From an uncultured Clostridia bacterium (GTDB taxonomy: Bacteria; Bacillota; Clostridia; UBA1381): a DNA stretch of 14,675 bases. Both the position numbers and the translations under genes were made by a program. The notes under the pieces are model-generated. The model was given only the letters and a program-made list of their open reading frames with translations. It was not told the origin of the DNA and ran no database searches. This document shows positions 6,307-13,475 of the stretch, one piece after another (within the stretch, counting starts at the first letter, position 1; every line of letters starts with the position of its first letter). The stretch lies in assembly GCA_934454035.1 (NCBI GenBank), contig CAKSFY010000050.1:1-14675 (forward strand), given 5' to 3'.

Positions 6307-6813
6307 ATGACAAAGCAAGAGCTTATAAACAATGCATTGGATATGTACGAAAAAGCCAAAATAGTTTTGACGGATAAAGAAAAGGAAAATATAGAAATAG
6401 CTGATTTCGGTCTTAACGACATTGAAAACACCTGTCTGACTTTGGTTACTTATATTAATACAGACAGATGCTGCGCTAAAGAAATGGTTCTTTTGCCCGG
6501 ACAAAGCTGCCCCGAGCACAGACATCCGGAAGTTGACGGAAAACCCGGCAAAGAGGAAACATTCCGCTGCCGATACGGAAAGGTTTATCTGTATGTTTCC
6601 GGTGAGCCGTGCGAAAATCCGGCTTGCAAGCCTCCGAAAGGAGTATATACAGTTTCACACGAAATCGTTTTGAATCCCGGTGAGCAATACACAATTTATC
6701 CGAATACACTTCATTGGTTCCAGGCAGGAGCTGACGGAGCCGTAATTTCGGAATTTTCAACCCACAGCAGTGACGAAACGGATATATTTTCCGACCCTGA
6801 CATTATCAGATAA
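6307..6813 (+). CDS. D-lyxose isomerase-family cupin (D-lyxose/D-mannose isomerase)
   Basis: A 168-residue cupin matching the D-lyxose isomerase family, typified by E. coli and Providencia enzymes and B. subtilis YdaE of similar length. These metal enzymes interconvert D-lyxose and D-xylulose and usually also D-mannose and D-fructose. The metal site is visible: His71 and His73 in CPEHRHP, Glu84 in GKEETF and His136 in YPNTLHWFQ. It is last in the operon after the kinase and aldolase, with its own ribosome binding site (GAAAGGATG) in the 17-nt gap. With an alpha-mannosidase next door, mannose-to-fructose isomerisation is the attractive reading. Lyxose use is the alternative. Activity on either sugar is inferred from family and context. 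Confidence 0.88.
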   Translation: MTKQELINNALDMYEKAKIVLTDKEKENIEIADFGLNDIENTCLTLVTYINTDRCCAKEMVLLPGQSCPEHRHPEVDGKPGKEETFRCRYGKVYLYVSGEPCENPACKPPKGVYTVSHEIVLNPGEQYTIYPNTLHWFQAGADGAVISEFSTHSSDETDIFSDPDIIR

Positions 6814-6818
6814 AAACC

Positions 6819-6854
6819 AATCCCCTCGGAAGCTTTGTAATTTCCGAGGGGATT
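6819..6854. terminator. Bidirectional intrinsic terminator
   Basis: A 13-bp perfect stem (6819-6831 with 6842-6854, core CCCCTCGG/CCGAGGGG) around a 10-nt loop. It lies between the convergent isomerase and queA genes. The plus strand continues TTAT after the stem, and the minus strand continues GGTTTTTA. It can therefore end both operons, with the better U-tract on the queA side. Confidence 0.88.
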
Positions 6855-6881
6855 TTATGCAATACGCATATGTGCATAAGA

Positions 6882-7907
6882 CTAATGAATAAACATCGCG
6901 TCACCGAAGCTGAAAAATCTGTATTTTTCTTTAACGGCGGTGTTATAGGCATTTAAAATATTTTCACGCCCGGCAAGTGCGCTTACAAGCATAATAAGCG
7001 TAGATTCCGGCAGATGAAAGTTTGTAATCAGCGCGTCAATCACATGAAACTCTTTGCCCGGATAAATAAATATATCCGTCCAGCCTGACTGTTCATGCAG
7101 CTCGCCGCCGTTAATACCTGCCGTTTCCAATACTCTTGTAGCCGTTGTTCCCACAGAAACAACTCTGCCGCCTCTTTTTTTGGTTTCATTTATTAAATCG
7201 GCAGTTTTCTGCGGAAGATTATAGTACTCCGAATGCATTTTATGATTGAGAATATTATCTTCCTTAACGGGTCTGAATGTTCCGAGCCCGACATTCAAAG
7301 TCACATAGCCGATATTAACGCCTTTTTCTTTTATTGATTTAAGCAAATTCTTTGTAAAATGCAAGCCTGCGGTAGGTGCTGCCGCCGAACCGGGATTCTT
7401 GGCATAAACTGTCTGATAGCGTTCCTTATCCTCAAGATGCTTGGTTATATAATGCGGAAGCGGCATTTCGCCGAGTCTGTCGAGGACTTCTTCAAAAATT
7501 CCGTCATATTCAAATCGTGCAATTCTGCCGCCGTCACTTATAATCTCTAAAATCTCAGCTTTTAATTCTCCGTTTCCGAATACAACCCGGGTTCCGACCC
7601 TGGCTTTTTTACCCGGGCGAAGAATAACTTCCCACTCATTTAAGCTGCGCTTATTCAAAAGAAGAAATTCAACCGCACCTCCGCTTCCCTCTTTTTTTCC
7701 GTAGAGACGCGCCGGGATTACACGGGTATCGTTTAAAATCAGGCAGTCACCCTCTTTTAATTCATCAACTATATTATAAAAACGTTCGTGCCTTATCTCT
7801 CCTGTTTTTTTATCCAGGCACATAAGTCTTGAATAAGAACGTCTCTTTGCCGGCTCCTGAGCAATAAGTTCCTGCGGCAAATCATAGTAAAAATCCTTTT
7901 TGTCCAT
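6882..7907 (-). CDS. queA: S-adenosylmethionine:tRNA ribosyltransferase-isomerase
   Basis: A 341-residue QueA, the normal family length. It transfers and isomerises the ribosyl part of SAM onto preQ1 at the wobble position of GUN-anticodon tRNAs, giving epoxyqueuosine in the queuosine pathway. The family N-terminus (FYYDLPQELIAQEP), the RLYGKK segment, the GSAAAPTAGLHFT motif (about 173-185) and the C-terminal TNFHLPESTLIMLVSA block are all present. It is last in the ruvA-ruvB-amidase-queA operon, 15 nt after the amidase stop codon, with ribosome binding site AAAGGGAG. The tgt gene that often follows queA is absent here; a terminator comes directly after. Confidence 0.97.
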   Translation of the reverse strand: MDKKDFYYDLPQELIAQEPAKRRSYSRLMCLDKKTGEIRHERFYNIVDELKEGDCLILNDTRVIPARLYGKKEGSGGAVEFLLLNKRSLNEWEVILRPGKKARVGTRVVFGNGELKAEILEIISDGGRIARFEYDGIFEEVLDRLGEMPLPHYITKHLEDKERYQTVYAKNPGSAAAPTAGLHFTKNLLKSIKEKGVNIGYVTLNVGLGTFRPVKEDNILNHKMHSEYYNLPQKTADLINETKKRGGRVVSVGTTATRVLETAGINGGELHEQSGWTDIFIYPGKEFHVIDALITNFHLPESTLIMLVSALAGRENILNAYNTAVKEKYRFFSFGDAMFIH

Positions 7908-7922
7908 TTGTATTAACTCCCT

Positions 7923-9368
7923 TTAAGATATTTTATCACCCAAATCATTCTCAGAAAAACTTGCGTTGTCTCCTGTCGGGACAGTAATCTTCGGCAGGCA
8001 TTTGAGAACCCCCTCCGCAATACCCGAGGCAAGCTTATACTGATAATCCGCATTAAGCAAATTGCTCATTTCGGCATTATTTGTGATAAAGCCAACCTCT
8101 ACCAGCACGGCAGGCATTTGGCTTGTTCTTGTGACAACATGATTTTCGGTCTTGACCTTTCGATTATTTGCGCCGGTATGAGCAATAAGCGCACTGAGCA
8201 CTTTATCTGCAAGCTCCTTGCTTGTAACCCCATAGTCACTTCCGTTATTTTTTGCGGAATAATATACTTCAATTCCGTTCGGCGACTCGCTTGATGCCGA
8301 ATTTGAATGAACGCTGACAAAAACCGCCGCGTCAAGTGCATTTGCAAAATCAGAGCGTTCTGTAAGAGTCGGATATGTATCACCCGTTCTGGTCATCTCC
8401 ACATGTACACCGTTTGACCTCAGTATATCAACAGTCATTTTGGCTACTGCAAGATTTATATCCTTTTCCTTTTTGTATTCTCCGTCAAAATCACGTCCTG
8501 CTCCGCCGTCACTTCCGCCATGACCTGCGTCAATTACCACAATTTTTTCCTTTTCTGCCGCTTGATCTGCATTTTTCACGATTGTTATCATAAGTGTTTT
8601 CTTATCAGATGAAAGCTTTGACGAATAGCTTTTTAAATTATCTGTATCAATTGCAATTCTGACATAATCGTCATGAACTCCCACCCTGACGTTTTTTACA
8701 GCCGCTTTATTGACCGAAATACTGCCCGGCAGGCTGCTTTCACTGTTTTTTATATCTGCATAAACAACGCCCGATGAAGTTTTTTGCATATCTGTGACGG
8801 AATTTAATTCTCTGTCTGCCTTTACCGAAATCATTACCGCATCTCCCGAACGCTTGCAATAAACGTCCGTGAGCGTTGCCATACGGCGGACAGTATCTAC
8901 TTCTATTGCATTGCCTGTGAAATTGACATCATAACCAAGCGTTTCCGAGATAAATCTTACCGGAACCATAGTTTTTGCAGACTCGCCTTTTTTTGAAATA
9001 AGCTTAGGCGCAACACCGTCCAAAAATGTTTTTTCTTCGCCGTTTACAGTCAGCTTATCGCTGCCTATTTTCATATTCATTCGTATTCCGTTACCTTCAA
9101 TATATATTCCCTTTGTCTGAGCATTGTAATTAACCTTTGCGCCTGCCGCTTCAAAAACCTCCCTGACGGGAACAAGCGCTCTGTCATTAAATACTATCGG
9201 TTCAAGCGGAGTTTTAATTTTATTTCCGTTTACATAAAGATCATACAAGCTGCCCGAATAAGTATGTTCTCCGCCGTCATATTCAAGCACCAAAGCAGCA
9301 TATGCATGTACACTCAGCATAAGAGCTGCCAGAACAAACAAAATAATCGTTCGTTTCAATTTTTCCAC
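7923..9368 (-). CDS. Exported N-acetylmuramoyl-L-alanine amidase with stalk and AMIN domains
   Basis: A cell-wall amidase that cuts the MurNAc-L-alanine bond of peptidoglycan. Domain order in the 481-residue form: signal peptide (about 1-24, cleavage after HAYA), a copper-amine-oxidase-like stalk domain (about 25-155), an AMIN domain (about 165-265), and an Amidase_3 zinc catalytic domain (about 275-455). Zinc and catalytic residues: His283 in IDAGHGG, Glu301 in the KEKDINL segment, His354 in SVHSNS and Glu424 in VEVGF. I place the start at GTG 9366-9368, because AAAGGA lies 5 nt upstream and a compact signal peptide results. The ATG at 9390-9392, overlapping the ruvB stop, has no ribosome binding site but could be used by translational coupling and would add 8 residues. 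It lies between ruvB and queA in one operon, an unusual place for a wall enzyme. Confidence 0.92.
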   Translation of the reverse strand: MEKLKRTIILFVLAALMLSVHAYAALVLEYDGGEHTYSGSLYDLYVNGNKIKTPLEPIVFNDRALVPVREVFEAAGAKVNYNAQTKGIYIEGNGIRMNMKIGSDKLTVNGEEKTFLDGVAPKLISKKGESAKTMVPVRFISETLGYDVNFTGNAIEVDTVRRMATLTDVYCKRSGDAVMISVKADRELNSVTDMQKTSSGVVYADIKNSESSLPGSISVNKAAVKNVRVGVHDDYVRIAIDTDNLKSYSSKLSSDKKTLMITIVKNADQAAEKEKIVVIDAGHGGSDGGAGRDFDGEYKKEKDINLAVAKMTVDILRSNGVHVEMTRTGDTYPTLTERSDFANALDAAVFVSVHSNSASSESPNGIEVYYSAKNNGSDYGVTSKELADKVLSALIAHTGANNRKVKTENHVVTRTSQMPAVLVEVGFITNNAEMSNLLNADYQYKLASGIAEGVLKCLPKITVPTGDNASFSENDLGDKIS

Positions 9369-9384
9369 CCGTTTCCTTTCTGTT

Positions 9385-10398
9385 TTACCCATCGTTTTGA
9401 GCTAATCCGAAATGCTTGTACGCTTCCGGAGTTACAATTCTGCCCCTCGGAGTACGTGCCAAAAATCCAAGCTGCAAAAGGTATGGCTCATACACATCTT
9501 CAATGGTATTTGCTTCCTCGCCGATGGTTGCAGCAATTGTCTCAAGTCCGACCGGACCGCCGCCGAAATTTTTAACCATTGCAAAAATAAGCTTTCGGTC
9601 AATTTCGTCAAGTCCTATACGGTCAACCTCCATCATATCCATTGCGGCGCAAGCCACTTCTTTTGTAATCACCCCGTTATATTTCACCTGTGCAAAATCT
9701 CTTGCCCTTTTCAAAAGCCGATTTGCAATTCTTGGCGTTCCTCTCGAACGCGAAGCAATCTCTGCCGCTCCGCTTCGCTCGATTTCCACATTCAAAAGTC
9801 CTGCCGAACGCATGATTATTTTAACAAGTTCATCATCTGTATAAAGTTCAAGTCTCGACATAACTCCGAATCTGTCCCTCAAAGGCGCGGTGAGAAGTCC
9901 TGCCCTCGTTGTTGCGCCGATTAAAGTAAACTTCGGCAAGTCAAGACGGATTGACTTTGCGGACGGTCCTTTGCCTATGATTATATCCAGAGCATAGTCT
10001 TCCATTGCCGGATATAAAATTTCCTCAACGCTTCTGCTTAAGCGGTGAATTTCGTCAATAAAAAGAATATCATGCTGCGACAAATTGGTAAGAATCGCAG
10101 CCAAATCGCCTGCCTTTTCAATTGCCGGTCCGCTTGTTATTCTTATATTGACTCCCATTTCATTTGCAATTACGCCTGCAAGTGTAGTCTTTCCCAAACC
10201 GGGAGGTCCGTATAAAAGCACATGGTCGAGAGCTTCGCGCCTGTCCTGTGCAGCCTTTATAAATATTTCAAGATTTCCCTTTACCTTTTCCTGCCCGATA
10301 TATTCGGCAAGTCTGTGCGGTCTCAGTCCTGTTTCTATTTCCGCGTCCTCCGGAGTATAGTCGCTTGTTACAATTCTTTCGCTGTCATCAAATATCAA
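9385..10398 (-). CDS. ruvB: Holliday junction branch migration helicase RuvB
   Basis: A 337-residue AAA+ motor that, with RuvA, drives branch migration of Holliday junctions in recombination repair. Walker A GPPGLGKT (64-71), Walker B ILFIDEIH (111-118), the GATTRAGLL sensor segment and the C-terminal winged helix with TPRGRIVT are all present. The start codon is TTG (10396-10398). The frame is closed by TGA three codons upstream, and no in-frame ATG occurs before the conserved N-terminal region ends. A ribosome binding site (AGGTAGGTGA) overlaps the ruvA stop codon. The gap to ruvA is 10 nt in this frame, so the two are coupled. The 3' end is close to or overlaps the amidase start. Confidence 0.97.
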   Translation of the reverse strand: MIFDDSERIVTSDYTPEDAEIETGLRPHRLAEYIGQEKVKGNLEIFIKAAQDRREALDHVLLYGPPGLGKTTLAGVIANEMGVNIRITSGPAIEKAGDLAAILTNLSQHDILFIDEIHRLSRSVEEILYPAMEDYALDIIIGKGPSAKSIRLDLPKFTLIGATTRAGLLTAPLRDRFGVMSRLELYTDDELVKIIMRSAGLLNVEIERSGAAEIASRSRGTPRIANRLLKRARDFAQVKYNGVITKEVACAAMDMMEVDRIGLDEIDRKLIFAMVKNFGGGPVGLETIAATIGEEANTIEDVYEPYLLQLGFLARTPRGRIVTPEAYKHFGLAQNDG

Positions 10399-10408
10399 CT
10401 CTCGTCAC

Positions 10409-10993
10409 CTACCTCATAAGCTTTTTTAAAGCTTGTTTTACCAATTCCTCTACATTTTCGCCGTCAGCTGCCGAAACCGCTTTCTTTGCCTCCTGCGGAG
10501 AATACCCGAGTACAACGAGCGCACTTACCGCTTCGGTCTTTGCGTCTCCGGTATCGAAATCCCGTATAGCCTCGGTATCTATGCTCTCAGCCGTTTTGAG
10601 CTTATCCTTAAGTTCCAAAATAACCCTTTGCGCAACCTTAGGCCCTACTCCTACTGCTTTTGTAATAGTTTTTGCATCGCCCGTGATTATCGCAAGCGCC
10701 AATCTTTCAACAGACGCAACCGACATAATCGAGAGTGCCGCCTTAGGCCCTACTCCCGATACCGACAAAAGATTTAAAAACATTCCGATTTCTTCATTGG
10801 TAATAAATCCGTACAAATCCATAATGTCTTCACGGATATACAGATAGGTATAAAGAGTGACCTCGCCGACCGTACCTGTCAGCCTTTCAAAGGTCGGCTG
10901 AGAAGTGAAAATTTTATATCCTATTCCGTTATTATCAATAACTGCGTAGTTTTCACCTCTTGTAATATATTTTCCCTTTATATAATAATACAA
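10409..10993 (-). CDS. ruvA: Holliday junction branch migration protein RuvA
   Basis: The RuvA tetramer holds the four-way junction and loads RuvB. It has an N-terminal OB fold, two helix-hairpin-helix motifs (LLSVSGVGPKAALSIM and AVGVGPKVAQRVILELKDK) and the small C-terminal RuvB-binding domain (EAVSALVVLGYSPQEAKKAV). I place the start at TTG 10991-10993, which gives MYYYIKGK. This aligns with the M-x3-(V/I)KG beginning of RuvA proteins and puts the GGGTGAT ribosome binding site at a workable distance. The ATG at 10997-10999 would overlap that site. It is the first gene of the ruvA-ruvB-amidase-queA operon, 40 bp from a strong promoter. Confidence 0.95.
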   Translation of the reverse strand: MYYYIKGKYITRGENYAVIDNNGIGYKIFTSQPTFERLTGTVGEVTLYTYLYIREDIMDLYGFITNEEIGMFLNLLSVSGVGPKAALSIMSVASVERLALAIITGDAKTITKAVGVGPKVAQRVILELKDKLKTAESIDTEAIRDFDTGDAKTEAVSALVVLGYSPQEAKKAVSAADGENVEELVKQALKKLMR

Positions 10994-11032
10994 TAACATC
11001 ACCCTGCTAATTTATATATTAACCCATTAAAT

Positions 11033-11061
11033 ATCATATACCAATTATTATAAAGTGTCAA
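11033..11061 (-). promoter_or_regulatory. Promoter of the ruvAB-amidase-queA operon
   Basis: On the minus strand: TTGACA (11056-11061), a 17-nt spacer and TATGAT (11033-11038), one mismatch from the full consensus. The predicted start near 11026 gives a leader of roughly 33 nt before ruvA. I see no LexA box (GAAC-N4-GTTC type) in this region. Confidence 0.85.
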
Positions 11062-11101
11062 GTCAATATTCATTACTTTTGTTTTACATATTTATGACAC
11101 T

Positions 11102-11126
11102 AAAAAAAGCGATGCAATAACACCGC
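11102..11126 (-). terminator. Intrinsic terminator of tspO
   Basis: On the minus strand a GCGGTG/CATCGC stem (11121-11126 with 11109-11114, one G-U pair, 6-nt loop) is followed by seven T residues (11102-11108) and preceded by a short A-tract. It lies 11 nt past the tspO stop. Confidence 0.8.
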
Positions 11127-11137
11127 CTTTTTTGAGA

Positions 11138-11605
11138 CTAATTCAGCAGATAAACCCCAAATGCGAGATAACCGGCAAATATCACCCATAAAATGTACGG
11201 AAAATTCAAATATGCCGCCGTTTTGCTCAGCTTTCGGAAACTGATTGTCATTGTAATTATCAGTCCGAGAAGGAGCAAAAGCCATACAAATGCAAACAAA
11301 TACGCACGCATATTAAAAAATATTATACTCCAGAAAAAATTAACAATCAGCTGCAGCGCATATATTATCAGCGCGCCTCCGGCTTCCTCCGGATTTTCAC
11401 TCCTCTTTTCATAAATCATGGCACTGCTAATTCCCATGAGAATAAAAAGAACAGTCCATACAATCGGAAATACGATTCCCGGCGGACTGAGCGGCGGCTT
11501 ATTTATATTTTCGTACGCCGCCATACCTCCTCTTGACAAAAAAGCCGACAATCCCCCGACTCCGAGCGCGATTGCCGCGGATATCAAATATGTTTTTTTG
11601 CGCAT
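11138..11605 (-). CDS. tspO: TspO/MBR family membrane protein
   Basis: A 155-residue protein with five hydrophobic helices, the full length of bacterial TspO. These membrane proteins bind porphyrins and related ligands, and their role in bacteria is linked to tetrapyrrole handling and stress. Family blocks present: NKPPLSPPGIVFPIVWTVL (35-53), LQLIVNFFWSIIFF (84-97) and the C-terminal NFPYILWVIFAGYLAFGVYLLN region (134-155). The start has a clear GAGGTGAT ribosome binding site. It has its own promoter and terminator, so it is a single-gene unit downstream of relQ. The physiological role in an anaerobe cannot be read from this window. Confidence 0.94.
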   Translation of the reverse strand: MRKKTYLISAAIALGVGGLSAFLSRGGMAAYENINKPPLSPPGIVFPIVWTVLFILMGISSAMIYEKRSENPEEAGGALIIYALQLIVNFFWSIIFFNMRAYLFAFVWLLLLLGLIITMTISFRKLSKTAAYLNFPYILWVIFAGYLAFGVYLLN

Positions 11606-11628
11606 AAATAAATCACCTCTTCAGAGCT

Positions 11629-11658
11629 ATTATATGCGCAAAAAATACATCAATGCAA
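11629..11658 (-). promoter_or_regulatory. Promoter of tspO
   Basis: On the minus strand: TTGCAT (11653-11658), an 18-nt spacer and TATAAT (11629-11634), between the relQ stop and the tspO ribosome binding site. No clear terminator separates relQ from this promoter, so some relQ read-through into tspO is possible. Confidence 0.6.
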
Positions 11659-11667
11659 AACAAAAGC

Positions 11668-12360
11668 TTAATTTTTATATACCCTTTTTTGAATCATTTC
11701 CATTTTCTCATCCAGGCAAGCGGCAATATCAGCGCATGCTCTTAAATCATTTCCCATTTCGTCATATTTTTCAATATCTTTTTTATAACAGATTTTATGC
11801 TCCAGGCTCGCCCACCAATCCATGGATATTGTGCGGAATTGAACCTCCACATTCATAAGCTTCTTTTTGTCGTGCAAAAAAATCGGAATTTGAACAATCA
11901 AATGCAGACTCCTGTAACCGTTCGGCTTCGGTGCCTGGATATAATCCTTTTTTGAAATAAGAATAATATCGTCCTGCTTCAAAAGAGCTTCCGCAAGCAT
12001 ATAAATATCCGACTGAAAAGAACATATTACTCTTACGCCTGCAATATCATTAAGGTTATTTTCAATTGCCTCTACTGTCAGCGGAAGCTTTTTCCGGTTC
12101 ATCTTATCAATAATGCTCTCCGGTGATTTCAGACGGCTTTTTATCGATTCAATCGGATTGCGGTCATATTCCAAGGACATTTCCTCATCAAGAACATTAA
12201 ACTTTGTTACAACCTCCATTATAGCGCACTGATAATAAGACATAAGCTGTTTATACGGAGTGGAATATGCGTCAATCCACTCTTTCACCTTTGATTTTGA
12301 CAGCTGCGATATTAAAAGTCTGGATAAATTTTTATCATCATAAATTGACAAATCTCTCAT
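11668..12360 (-). CDS. RelQ-type small alarmone (p)ppGpp synthetase
   Basis: A single-domain GTP pyrophosphokinase that makes the stringent-response alarmones pppGpp/ppGpp from ATP and GTP/GDP. It lacks the hydrolase, TGS and ACT domains of long RelA/SpoT, and its length (230 aa) fits the RelQ/YjbM class. Motifs (230-aa numbering): IESIKSRLKS (70-79), NDIAGVRVI (104-112, Mg-binding Asp), PKPNGYRSLHL (144-154), VEVQFRT (171-177) and WASLEHKICYK (183-193). The start is set at ATG 12358-12360 with GGAGAAG 7 nt upstream. A longer form beginning at 12405 is excluded if the promoter at 12396-12424 is right, since that ATG lies inside the promoter spacer. It is monocistronic or reads into tspO. Confidence 0.93.
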   Translation of the reverse strand: MRDLSIYDDKNLSRLLISQLSKSKVKEWIDAYSTPYKQLMSYYQCAIMEVVTKFNVLDEEMSLEYDRNPIESIKSRLKSPESIIDKMNRKKLPLTVEAIENNLNDIAGVRVICSFQSDIYMLAEALLKQDDIILISKKDYIQAPKPNGYRSLHLIVQIPIFLHDKKKLMNVEVQFRTISMDWWASLEHKICYKKDIEKYDEMGNDLRACADIAACLDEKMEMIQKRVYKN

Positions 12361-12395
12361 TTTTAGCTTCTCCGTAGTATGTATTTTATAATTTA

Positions 12396-12424
12396 ATTTT
12401 ATCATGCTTTCAGCAATAAGTCAA
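12396..12424 (-). promoter_or_regulatory. Promoter of the small alarmone synthetase gene
   Basis: On the minus strand: TTGACT (12419-12424), a 17-nt spacer and TAAAAT (12396-12401). The predicted start near 12389 leaves a leader of about 30 nt before the ATG at 12360. Confidence 0.8.
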
Positions 12425-12527
12425 GTAAATAAAATGTTGACAAAATATGAACCGAATGGGATCTCTCTATAATAAACGACATGCGGGAGATGTAAAAAAA
12501 CGAAACTCAAAAAAGGGGATGTAAAAA

Positions 12528-12552
12528 GGCGGTGTACTTTTTATACACCGCC
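12528..12552 (-). terminator. Intrinsic terminator of the sleB-like gene
   Basis: A 9-bp perfect stem (GGCGGTGTA, 12528-12536, with TACACCGCC, 12544-12552) around a 7-nt loop. On the minus strand it is followed by TTTTTAC. It starts 10 nt past the stop codon of the cell-wall hydrolase gene. Confidence 0.88.
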
Positions 12553-12562
12553 CGATTTGATT

Positions 12563-13372
12563 TTATAAATAAAAATCATGATTTCCTATAGTCTTATAAA
12601 ACTGCCTGTTATTAATTATCCAAAAGTTGGTTGATATTGCAGGGTTGCAGAAATAAAGACTTTCGCCTGCGGTGCTTTCTCCCTTTAAAGCGCTTTTTGC
12701 CGCAAGATAGCTATCCGTCCCTGCTTCATTATAAATTCTCCCGTTAGCAACAGGAGTAAACTGGACTCCGTACTTTTTGTCGAATATCACGCCATAAATA
12801 TTATCGGGAAATTCCCGGCTTTCAACACGGTTTAGAATAACATTTGCCACACCGGTTTTACCGCTCATCGGCTCTCCCTCCGCTTCGGCGTTGACTATTT
12901 TTGCAAGCCATTCCAAATCGGATTTTGTATAGCTTGTATCCGCATACTCTTCGGGAACACTGTGACCGTCAAGATTAATTTCAACAGTATATGTTTTTTC
13001 GTTCCAATCAACCTGTGCCCCGAAGCTTTCGGCAAAAAATCTTAAAGGAACCATTGTTCTGTCCTCTGAAATTTTTGCAGGCGTTGTAAGCCCGACCCTT
13101 TTCCCGTCAACATAGGCATAACTGTTACCTATACCGAGTCTTATTCTTCCGCTGTCCAGCGTTACGGTTCTGTTTGCTGCATCCCATTCAACGCTTTCGC
13201 AGCCGAGCGCATTTGCCGCTGCTCTTATCGGCATAAGTACACTCCCGTTTTCTATAATCGGCGAAGCGTCTGTTTTGATATAATCTCCGTTCACCTCTAT
13301 ATCTACCGGTACGGCAGCATGTGCTTTAGGCAGCATAAGCATAAGTGCTGCCAATGTAAGTATTTTTTTCAT
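12563..13372 (-). CDS. Exported SleB-like cell-wall hydrolase with stalk domain
   Basis: A 269-residue exported protein: signal peptide MKKILTLAALMLMLPKAHA (1-19), a copper-amine-oxidase-like stalk domain (about 25-135) and a C-terminal Hydrolase_2/SleB domain (about 150-269). SleB-type enzymes are lytic transglycosylases that degrade cortex or vegetative peptidoglycan. The catalytic-region motif, commonly AEARGEP, reads AEAEGEP here (162-168), and the ending IGNHDFY is typical. The start at ATG 13370-13372 is chosen because AAAGGTG precedes it and the signal peptide begins there. The longer ORF start at 13450 overlaps the -10 box and cannot be transcribed from this promoter. Stalk-SleB proteins are common in Clostridia; a spore-germination role is possible, but vegetative wall turnover is equally likely. 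Confidence 0.92.
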   Translation of the reverse strand: MKKILTLAALMLMLPKAHAAVPVDIEVNGDYIKTDASPIIENGSVLMPIRAAANALGCESVEWDAANRTVTLDSGRIRLGIGNSYAYVDGKRVGLTTPAKISEDRTMVPLRFFAESFGAQVDWNEKTYTVEINLDGHSVPEEYADTSYTKSDLEWLAKIVNAEAEGEPMSGKTGVANVILNRVESREFPDNIYGVIFDKKYGVQFTPVANGRIYNEAGTDSYLAAKSALKGESTAGESLYFCNPAISTNFWIINNRQFYKTIGNHDFYL

Positions 13373-13376
13373 AAAA

Positions 13377-13475
13377 ATATACACCTTTCTGATATGTTTC
13401 ATCTGTTCTTCACACAATTTTCCATCCCCCGAATAATTCTCCAAGAACAATTATAACATATAAAAAGGTGTATAT
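13377..13475. repeat. 12-bp inverted repeat flanking the sleB leader
   Basis: Positions 13377-13388 and 13464-13475 are exact reverse complements (core ATATACACC/GGTGTATAT), 75 bp apart. The first overlaps the ribosome binding site of the sleB-like gene, and the second overlaps its -35 box and spacer. They could be paired operator sites. Chance is also possible at this A/T content. Confidence 0.4.

Noticed and set aside
11003..11100. LexA-type SOS box ahead of ruvA
   Set aside because: No GAAC-N4-GTTC or similar palindrome is seen near the promoter, so SOS control of ruvAB is not supported here.
12437..12473. Plus-strand TTGACA and TATAAT hexamers upstream of a short repeat-containing stretch
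   Set aside because: Both hexamers are perfect, but the spacer is 25 nt, too long for sigma-A. No suitable alternative partner box exists and no gene follows on the plus strand.
12486..12526. Two similar GGGAGATGTAAAAA / GGGGATGTAAAAA segments resembling ribosome binding sites or a repeat array
   Set aside because: There are only two imperfect copies, and any ORF starting there ends within a codon or two. It is too little to call a repeat system.
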